A stretch of DNA of 64,000 bases from Vibrio tasmaniensis (GTDB taxonomy: Bacteria; Pseudomonadota; Gammaproteobacteria; Enterobacterales; Vibrionaceae). A program made the position numbers and the translations under genes. The notes beneath the pieces are model-generated. The model did not search any database and was not told the origin of the DNA. It saw only the letters and a list, made by a program, of their open reading frames with translations. The DNA is taken from positions 1 through 64,000 of the forward strand of contig NZ_AP025510.1 of the NCBI RefSeq assembly GCF_024347635.1, read 5' to 3'. Of this stretch, positions 57,929-64,000 are shown one piece after another (within the stretch, counting starts at the first letter, position 1; every line of letters starts with the position of its first letter).

Positions 57929-58657
57929 ATGGTGTTGGATATTAGGCGCTATATGCCTCGGGTTGGTACTAGAAAGCTCTATTTTTTGCTTAAACCCAAA
58001 CTACAAGAACAAGGTATCAAGTTAGGTCGAGATGCGCTTTTCAACTACTTACGCGATGAACGATTATTGATAAGACCTAAACGTAGTTTTACAAAAACGA
58101 CCAATAGTAGACATTGGATGAAGAAACACCCGAATTTATTAAAGGACTACCAACCATGTAGTCCGGAGAGTGTGTTGGTGAGCGACATAACCTATGTTCA
58201 ATCTGATGAAGGGGTTCACTACCTATCATTGGTTACGGATGCGTTTAGTCGAAAAATAATGGGCTATGAGCTGAGCAATGAAATGAAAGCGACGGATGTC
58301 GTGAAAGCGCTGGATATGGCTATCAAAGGGCGTCGATATCATCGCCCTTGTATCCATCATTCAGATCGTGGTCTGCAGTATTGCTCAGGTGTTTATCAAG
58401 ATAAGTTGAAAAGTAGCGGCATAATGCCTTCGATGACAGATGGTTATGACTGCTACCAAAATGCCTTGGCAGAGAGGATAAATGGAATCCTGAAACAAGA
58501 GTTCTTACTTGATAAGTGTAAAAACCTCGGAGAGCTTAAACAACTAGTAAAAGAGTCTATAAGTACCTATAACAACATGAGGCCGCACCTTAGTCTCAGG
58601 ATGAAAACTCCAAATGAGGTGCATGAAAAAAGCCAACAGCTGACGCTGTTGGCTTAG
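57929..58657 (+). CDS. IS3-family transposase OrfB
   Basis: This integrase-type DDE transposase is counted as 242 residues from ATG 57929, but the frame is open back to about 57800 with coding character (ISLVRICKLCGITRQSVYQ). The catalytic triad is visible: DITYVQ near 88, HHSDRGLQYCS near 145 and NALAERINGILKQE near 180. The HTH-21 like region RVGTRKLYFLLK lies at the start. It is presumably made by -1 frameshift from OrfA. Apparently intact. Confidence 0.9.
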   Translation: MVLDIRRYMPRVGTRKLYFLLKPKLQEQGIKLGRDALFNYLRDERLLIRPKRSFTKTTNSRHWMKKHPNLLKDYQPCSPESVLVSDITYVQSDEGVHYLSLVTDAFSRKIMGYELSNEMKATDVVKALDMAIKGRRYHRPCIHHSDRGLQYCSGVYQDKLKSSGIMPSMTDGYDCYQNALAERINGILKQEFLLDKCKNLGELKQLVKESISTYNNMRPHLSLRMKTPNEVHEKSQQLTLLA

Positions 58658-58711
58658 TAGAAAAACTGTCAACGTATTTTAGGACGAGACATCTAGCGTC
58701 AGATACTAATA

Positions 58712-60205
58712 TCAGAGGCATTCAATATTCAATGGCCAGCCAATATCGGTTTGTCTATTCGATTCGATCTCTAGCTCAGCAGCGGTAAGCGGGTTTTCTG
58801 CTAGCCATTGCTTAGAAAGCGTCAAGGTCAGGTTGTTACCATCGGTTGCAAGCTTAAACTCAGGCTCTAGCGCTGGATTGCGACGGTGAGTCAGCAAAAT
58901 GGCTAAGCGCAGAATTCGCAAAATACGCTTGCTACTGGTGCCTGAGATTGCATGTTGCTCTGGCAATGAGGTTAACTGTTCACGGTAGCGGCGAGTTAAC
59001 TCACCCAAGTAGTGCTTTTGCGCTCGAGTAAAGCCTGGCAGGTCTAAGTTTTGCAGTAGGTAAGCGCTGTGCTCGCCGCCTTTTTTGAAATCGATCGTTA
59101 AACCAATCTCATGAAGCTTAGCTGCAGTTTGCAATAGCACACCTGCTTGAGGTTCAAAAACCCATGTTTCGGCGCCCGCTTGCTCTAACAGAGTTTGTGC
59201 GACTACAGCAACTTGTTCACCGTAGCTTACGTCCATTTGGTAGCGTGATTGCACGCTCTTGATGGTACGAGCGCGAATATCTTCTTGGCGAAGTTCATCC
59301 ACCATCTCGTAGGCTAGGCCTTCACGCAGTGCGCCGCCAGCGAGTGTCATTGAATCTATTTCAAGTAGCTCAAAAATAGCGATAAGAATAGAAAGGCCAC
59401 TTGGGAACACTAATGCTCGCTCTAGGGTTAAGCCTTCAATCTCAAGCTCTTCTAAGCGCTCTGTAATCATTGCTTGTTTTTGTAGACGCTTAAGTTTGGC
59501 ATGAGTAATGACTTCATCCATGCCTTGCGCCAACATGATTTCTTGCAGTGCTTGAACGGTACCACTGGCACCAACACACACATCCCATCCGATATCAGTG
59601 TAGCTATCTAGGATAGGAGCCAACGTAGACTTAGCCGCTTCAATGGCATTGTTAAAGTTGGTTGCGGTTAATTGGCGATCTTTAAAGTGGCGCTCAAGCC
59701 AGGTAACACAGCCCATTTTCAGGCTAGTTAGTGCTTTCGCTGAGAAGCCTTCACCTATGATCATCTCGGTGCTTGCGCCACCAATATCAACAACCAGTCG
59801 GCGGCCGCTGCCACCAGAAGTGTGTGCTACGCCTTTATAGATAGTCGCAGCTTCTTCTTCACCAGAGATAACATTGATGTCGTAACCAAGGATCTGGTTC
59901 GCTTTCTCGAGAAATATATCCACATTGATAGCGGTACGTAGGGTCGCTGTACCAACAATGCGGATATTTTCTTTCGGAATATCTTGCAGTCGCTCTGCAA
60001 AGAGACTCAAACAGTCCCAACCGCGCTGCATGGCTTCAGTACTAAGCGCATTATTTTCATCTAAGCCTGCAGCTAAACGAACTTTGCGCTTAATTTTAGC
60101 CATGGTTTGTACGCTGCCATCGATATGACGCACAACGAGCATATGAAAACTGTTCGACCCGAGGTCGATTGCAGCGTAAAGCGGTGGTGACACTGTTTGA
60201 CTCAT
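58712..60205 (-). CDS. gppA: guanosine pentaphosphatase GppA (Ppx/GppA family)
   Basis: GppA hydrolyses pppGpp to ppGpp and belongs to the exopolyphosphatase superfamily. The 497-residue protein has the actin-like phosphate loops [15 protein letters not shown] (residue 8 on) and [14 protein letters not shown] near 141, [11 protein letters not shown], and an HD-like C-terminal domain ([22 protein letters not shown]). Its 6-bp spacing to rhlB, next to trxA and rho, is the conserved gppA-rhlB arrangement, which favours GppA over Ppx. Confidence 0.93.
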   Translation of the reverse strand: MSQTVSPPLYAAIDLGSNSFHMLVVRHIDGSVQTMAKIKRKVRLAAGLDENNALSTEAMQRGWDCLSLFAERLQDIPKENIRIVGTATLRTAINVDIFLEKANQILGYDINVISGEEEAATIYKGVAHTSGGSGRRLVVDIGGASTEMIIGEGFSAKALTSLKMGCVTWLERHFKDRQLTATNFNNAIEAAKSTLAPILDSYTDIGWDVCVGASGTVQALQEIMLAQGMDEVITHAKLKRLQKQAMITERLEELEIEGLTLERALVFPSGLSILIAIFELLEIDSMTLAGGALREGLAYEMVDELRQEDIRARTIKSVQSRYQMDVSYGEQVAVVAQTLLEQAGAETWVFEPQAGVLLQTAAKLHEIGLTIDFKKGGEHSAYLLQNLDLPGFTRAQKHYLGELTRRYREQLTSLPEQHAISGTSSKRILRILRLAILLTHRRNPALEPEFKLATDGNNLTLTLSKQWLAENPLTAAELEIESNRQTDIGWPLNIECL

Positions 60206-60211
60206 AAGCGA

Positions 60212-61522
60212 CTAAGCTTCCTTGTTATGACGCGGTTGGCGTGGGCGACGGTTCTGGTTTGGTTTACGGTTACCGTTGCGTGGGCCATTGTTGTTTGAGC
60301 GGCGTTGTTGCGGGTTACGTGTACGTAAGCGCATTGGTGCTGGCAGATCTTCTAGTAGTGCAGAAGCATCGTAGTCAGACATTGGGATAGCGTGCTCAAT
60401 GTATTCTTCGATTGGTGGCAAGTTGATTGCGTAATCTTCACAAGCAAAGCTGATCGAGTGACCGCTTTCACCAGCACGACCTGTACGACCGATACGGTGA
60501 ACGTAATCTTCGCAATCATCAGGTAGGTCGAAGTTGAATACGTGTGTTACTTGAGGGATGTGTAGGCCACGAGCTGCAACATCCGTTGCGACAAGAAGGT
60601 CAACATCACCTTTGGTGAACTGCTCAAGAATTTTTTCACGTTTCTTCTGAGGAACATCACCCGTTAGCAAACCAACACGGTGACCATCGGCAGCCAAGTG
60701 GCCCCAAACTGATTCACACTTGTGCTTAGTGTTAGCGAAGATGATTGCGCGATCTGGCCATTCTTCTTCGATTAACGTTTGTAGAAGAGCCATCTTATGT
60801 TCGTTAGAAGGGTAGAACAGCTCTTCCTGAATGCGGTGACCTGTTTTACGCTCAGGTTCAACAACGACATGCTCTGGGTTGTGCATGTGTTCGAACGCAA
60901 GTTCTTGTACGCGGTAAGACAGCGTCGCAGAGAACAGCATGTTCAGGCGATCTTTAGGTTCTGGCATACGACGGAACAAGAAGCGGATGTCTTTGATGAA
61001 ACCAAGATCGAACATGCGATCAGCTTCGTCAAGAACAACAGCTTGAATGTGGTTAAGGTTAAATACCTTTTGTTTGTAGAAATCGATGATGCGGCCAGTC
61101 GTACCAATTAAGATATCTGCGCCTTCTTCGATCTTACCTAGTTGCTTGTCGTAGCTTTCGCCACCGTAAGCAAGTGCTGCCTTGATACCTGTGCTTGCAA
61201 CCAGAGAGTCAGCATCGTTGTAGATCTGAATCGCGAGTTCACGCGTTGGTGCCATAATAATTGCACGTGGCTGGTTAGGCTTACGGCCTTCATGCTCAGG
61301 TGTTTTTAGCAGGTGATTAAAAGTAGCAGTAAGAAACGCAAGCGTTTTACCAGTACCCGTTTGGGCCTGGCCTGCAATGTCTTGGCCGGTGAGCAGTACC
61401 GGGAGCGCCAAGGCTTGGATAGGGGTACAATAGTCGAACCCTTTTTTCTCCAATCCTTCAATGACTTGCGGAAGTAAATCCAAGTCGGCGAACTTTTGCT
61501 CTGTGATATGCGTCTTTTTCAT
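60212..61522 (-). CDS. rhlB: ATP-dependent RNA helicase RhlB
   Basis: This DEAD-box helicase of the RNA degradosome has 436 residues. Motifs: Q-motif [15 protein letters not shown], Walker [52 protein letters not shown] and [14 protein letters not shown] basic Arg/Asn/Pro-rich tail (about 395-436) replaces a folded end and is typical of RhlB. It is divergent from trxA and co-directional with gppA. Confidence 0.96.
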   Translation of the reverse strand: MKKTHITEQKFADLDLLPQVIEGLEKKGFDYCTPIQALALPVLLTGQDIAGQAQTGTGKTLAFLTATFNHLLKTPEHEGRKPNQPRAIIMAPTRELAIQIYNDADSLVASTGIKAALAYGGESYDKQLGKIEEGADILIGTTGRIIDFYKQKVFNLNHIQAVVLDEADRMFDLGFIKDIRFLFRRMPEPKDRLNMLFSATLSYRVQELAFEHMHNPEHVVVEPERKTGHRIQEELFYPSNEHKMALLQTLIEEEWPDRAIIFANTKHKCESVWGHLAADGHRVGLLTGDVPQKKREKILEQFTKGDVDLLVATDVAARGLHIPQVTHVFNFDLPDDCEDYVHRIGRTGRAGESGHSISFACEDYAINLPPIEEYIEHAIPMSDYDASALLEDLPAPMRLRTRNPQQRRSNNNGPRNGNRKPNQNRRPRQPRHNKEA

Positions 61523-61633
61523 TGCTATAGAATATCAGCTTAAGCTTGCAATACGAAAGTAAATACATTCCAATAGGGCATCTATTTACTGGTTATCATC
61601 CAACCAGTTCTAAAAAATACATTGGAGTGGAAG

Positions 61634-61960
61634 ATGAGTGATAAGATTTTGCAGCTAACTGATGACGGTTTTGATAACGATGTAATCAACGCTGCAGGCC
61701 CTGTTCTTGTTGATTTTTGGGCAGAATGGTGTGGTCCATGTAAAATGATTGCGCCGATTCTTGATGAAATCGCAAACGAGTACGAAGGTCAGCTCACAAT
61801 CGGTAAATTAAATATCGACCAAAATGCTGGTACTCCACCAAAGTTTGGTATTCGCGGTATTCCAACGCTACTTCTTTTCAAAGACGGTGGCGTAGCAGCA
61901 ACTAAAGTTGGTGCATTGTCTAAAACTCAACTTAAAGAGTTCCTAGACGCTAACCTATAA
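61634..61960 (+). CDS. trxA: thioredoxin 1
   Basis: This small redox protein reduces disulfides in ribonucleotide reductase, Tpx and others. The 108-residue protein has the active site [10 protein letters not shown] (Cys33-Cys36 region) and the cis-proline loop [11 protein letters not shown] 61634 is preceded by GGAGTGG and gives the usual MSDKILQL start. An upstream in-frame TTG would overlap that site. Confidence 0.96.
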   Translation: MSDKILQLTDDGFDNDVINAAGPVLVDFWAEWCGPCKMIAPILDEIANEYEGQLTIGKLNIDQNAGTPPKFGIRGIPTLLLFKDGGVAATKVGALSKTQLKEFLDANL

Positions 61961-61978
61961 TCAGGTGAGTATTTGAAA

Positions 61979-62018
61979 AGAAACCGCGCAGTTAACAAAT
62001 GCGCGGTTTTGTTTTTTC
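61979..62018 (+). terminator. terminator after trxA
   Basis: AAACCGCGCA/TGCGCGGTTT with a 9-nt loop, then T-rich tract. It separates trxA from rho, leaving about 140 bp of rho leader with no other obvious element. Confidence 0.87.
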
Positions 62019-62159
62019 TAAGCTATGGACTAGTCTTAGTTTTAGTGCTAATTTATCGCACGTTAATTGAACAAATTCTCTTCTTGGTCGAGCCTGTGAC
62101 CAAATCCTTCTTAACTTAAGAAAACAGACCCTATTTTGACTAAACAAACTTCCACCACT

Positions 62160-63419
62160 ATGAATCTTACTGAACTGAAGAACAGACCTGTGTCTGAACT
62201 TGTTAAACTTAGCGAAAGCCTAGGTCTTGAAAATCAAGCTCGCTTAAGAAAACAAGACATTATCTTCTCCATCCTTAAAGCACACGCAAAAAGTGGTGAG
62301 GACATCTTTGGTGATGGTGTTCTAGAAATTCTTCAAGACGGTTTTGGCTTCCTACGTAGTGCAGACAGCTCATACCTTGCTGGTCCTGATGATATTTATG
62401 TATCACCGAGCCAGATTCGTCGTTTTAACCTTCGTACCGGTGACTCTATTGGCGGTAAAATCCGTCCACCTAAAGATGGCGAACGTTACTTTGCTCTGCT
62501 TAAAGTAAATACGGTTAACTACGATAAACCAGATAACGCTCGTAACAAGATTCTTTTCGAAAACCTGACTCCTCTTCACGCCAACGAACGTATGGTGATG
62601 GAAGCGGGTAATGGTGCAACTGAAGATATCACAGCTCGTATTCTTGACCTTGCTTCTCCAATTGGTAAAGGTCAGCGTGGTCTGATTGTTGCTCCGCCAA
62701 AAGCGGGTAAGACAATGCTTCTGCAAAATATTGCTCAAAGCATTGCTCGTAACCATCCTGAGTGTGAACTAATGGTTCTACTTATCGATGAGCGTCCAGA
62801 AGAAGTAACAGAAATGCAGCGCCTAGTTAAAGGCGAAGTAATCGCATCGACGTTTGATGAACCAGCATCTCGCCACGTACAAGTAGCAGAAATGGTAATC
62901 GAGAAGGCGAAGCGTCTTGTTGAACACAAAAAAGACGTGGTTATCCTACTGGACTCAATCACTCGTCTAGCTCGTGCTTACAACACTGTGATTCCTTCAT
63001 CAGGTAAAGTTCTTACTGGTGGTGTTGACGCGAATGCTCTACATCGTCCAAAGCGTTTCTTCGGTGCGGCGCGTAACGTAGAAGAAGGCGGTAGCTTAAC
63101 TATCATCGCAACAGCACTAGTTGATACTGGTTCTAAGATGGATGAAGTTATCTACGAAGAATTCAAAGGTACAGGTAACATGGAACTGCACCTTAACCGT
63201 AAGATTGCGGAAAAACGCGTATTCCCAGCGATTGATTTCAACCGCTCTGGTACTCGTCGTGAAGAGCTTCTTACTAAGAACGATGAACTACAGAAGATGT
63301 GGATCCTGCGTAAGATTGTTCACCCAATGGGCGAAATTGATGCGATGGAATTCCTTATCGACAAGCTAGCAATGACTAAAACGAACGATGAGTTCTTTGA
63401 CGCAATGCGTCGTCAGTAG
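62160..63419 (+). CDS. rho: transcription termination factor Rho
   Basis: Rho is a hexameric RNA helicase that ends transcription at rut sites. The 419-residue length equals E. coli Rho. It begins [17 protein letters not shown] and has the RNA-binding cold-shock-like domain ([18 protein letters not shown]), Walker [14 protein letters not shown] near 178, [14 protein letters not shown] and the Q/R-loop sequences [23 protein letters not shown] chose ATG 62160. An in-frame TTG 24 bases earlier would add eight residues absent from homologues. Confidence 0.97.
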   Translation: MNLTELKNRPVSELVKLSESLGLENQARLRKQDIIFSILKAHAKSGEDIFGDGVLEILQDGFGFLRSADSSYLAGPDDIYVSPSQIRRFNLRTGDSIGGKIRPPKDGERYFALLKVNTVNYDKPDNARNKILFENLTPLHANERMVMEAGNGATEDITARILDLASPIGKGQRGLIVAPPKAGKTMLLQNIAQSIARNHPECELMVLLIDERPEEVTEMQRLVKGEVIASTFDEPASRHVQVAEMVIEKAKRLVEHKKDVVILLDSITRLARAYNTVIPSSGKVLTGGVDANALHRPKRFFGAARNVEEGGSLTIIATALVDTGSKMDEVIYEEFKGTGNMELHLNRKIAEKRVFPAIDFNRSGTRREELLTKNDELQKMWILRKIVHPMGEIDAMEFLIDKLAMTKTNDEFFDAMRRQ

Positions 63420-63440
63420 TCTTGATTAGCTGATTGTTAT

Positions 63441-63471
63441 TAAAAAGCGCTGCCTTCGGGTGGCGCTTTTT
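63441..63471 (+). terminator. terminator after rho
   Basis: AAAAAGCGC-TGCC/GGTGGCGCTTTTT with a TTCG tetraloop. Confidence 0.87.
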
Positions 63472-63529
63472 ATTTGCATTTTGTAGCGACAGCTTGCAGA
63501 ATGAGCAAAAGTGTTACGAGGAAGTTAAA

Positions 63530-64000
63530 ATGCAACATGGACTGTTGTCATCATTACTCCTGTCTACTTCACTGTTACTTTCACCGGTTGGCATGAGCTA
63601 TGCCACCGAGATGTCTCCACTTACAGTAGAGTCTTGGCTTGAGAATGATCAAGTAAAACTGAAAACTGCTGAATTACTCGAGCTTGTCGTGCGTGACGAA
63701 GTCAATTCGCTACGCTTTGCGCTTGAGCGTCTGACATTTCCCCAACAAGAGGTGGCTCGTTACCGGCTCTTGAAGAAGATCGAACAGCAAAAGATCGTTC
63801 TCACCCCTAAGATGTCTATCTTCATAGAACAGCAACTCGCGATCACGCCGACCTACCAAGTATTAGAGCGTGGTGATGGCTATGAGTTTACGGTACCTGC
63901 TTTTAATTACCCTTCTATTGCTAATCGATTGATCAAGCAATGGCACCAAGACCAGAAGACACTGGTGTTTGTATTGGATGCAGAAAAGCAGGAGCTCAAC
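63530..64000 (+). CDS. exported protein of unknown function (cut by window end)
   Basis: An open frame runs from ATG 63530 (GAGGAAG site upstream) to the window end, 157 codons without a stop. The N-terminus is a clear Sec signal peptide (HGLLSSLLLSTSLLLSPVGMSYA). The mature part starts TEMSPLTVESWL and contains RFALERLTFPQQEVARYRLLKK. I recognise no domain. The gene is incomplete here, so length and function cannot be judged. Confidence 0.75.
   Translation, partial: MQHGLLSSLLLSTSLLLSPVGMSYATEMSPLTVESWLENDQVKLKTAELLELVVRDEVNSLRFALERLTFPQQEVARYRLLKKIEQQKIVLTPKMSIFIEQQLAITPTYQVLERGDGYEFTVPAFNYPSIANRLIKQWHQDQKTLVFVLDAEKQELN

Larger units (their letters stand above)
57380..58691 (+). mobile_element. 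IS3-family insertion sequence, intact
   Basis: The 1312-bp element has inverted repeats TGTCCCGTCCTGAAATGTGTTTACA (left, 57380) and the complement of TGTCTCGTCCTAAAATACGTTGACA (right, ending 58691), about 20 of 25 matching. TCT flanks both sides (57377-57379, 58692-58694), a 3-bp target duplication typical of IS3. It carries orfA and orfB in the usual -1 relation. It sits between yhhQ and gppA and interrupts neither. Confidence 0.9.

Overview
This window looks like the origin-proximal arm of chromosome 1 of a Vibrio, probably close to the Splendidus clade. That placement is an inference from protein similarity and gene order. It opens at the first codon of dnaA and continues dnaN-recF-gyrB. 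It carries further Vibrio-type blocks: glyQS, fadBA, trkH-hemG-rRNA operon, thiCEFSGH, uvrD, recQ, and gppA-rhlB/trxA/rho. Most of it is compact housekeeping sequence with clear rho-independent terminators. I see no prophage, integron or CRISPR array.

Layout. 1-6.2 kb: replication genes. 6.3-7.3 kb: heat-shock gene ibpA behind a sigma-32-type promoter and a ROSE-type RNA thermometer, then an intergenic palindromic repeat. 7.3-16 kb: avtA, glyQS, a Mn2+ (yybP-ykoY) riboswitch driving a UPF0016 Mn exporter, tusA, a LysR regulator and yhdH/acuI. 16.3-19.7 kb: fadBA under a FadR-like operator. 19.9-22.5 kb: yigZ, trkH, hemG. 22.6-28.8 kb: a complete rRNA operon (16S - Glu/Lys/Val tRNAs - 23S - 5S - Asp tRNA - Trp tRNA) with promoters and boxA elements. 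28.8-29.9 kb: an IS630-family element with a split transposase, beside a tRNA-Trp fragment. 30.2-32.1 kb: a Tat-exported multicopper oxidase behind a perfect 7-1-7 Fur-type palindrome, then fluC/crcB. 32.1-38.6 kb: TPP riboswitch and thi operon. 38.6-43.2 kb: an M24 peptidase, a divergent LysR/Bcr-type exporter pair and a small helical protein. 43.3-45.7 kb: a four-gene bufferin-type copper-peptide operon (DUF2282 precursor, DUF692, DUF2063, DoxX). 46-52 kb: uvrD, tpx, a CsrB-family sRNA on the minus strand, ggt, a LysE exporter and an AraC regulator. 53-57.3 kb: rarD, recQ, a DUF3630-like gene and a preQ1-I riboswitch in front of yhhQ. 57.4-58.7 kb: an intact IS3-family element with a 3-bp target duplication. 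58.7-64 kb: gppA-rhlB divergent from trxA and rho, then a truncated exported protein.

The most interesting material is regulatory and partly outside any protein gene. It includes a cluster of three near-identical parS (ParB1) sites within 7 kb (34.8, 38.5, 41.7 kb), the CsrB-type sRNA, three metabolite or ion riboswitches plus one thermosensor, and the bufferin operon, a recently recognised class of copper-binding modified peptides. All calls come from reading the sequence. No database search or folding program was run.
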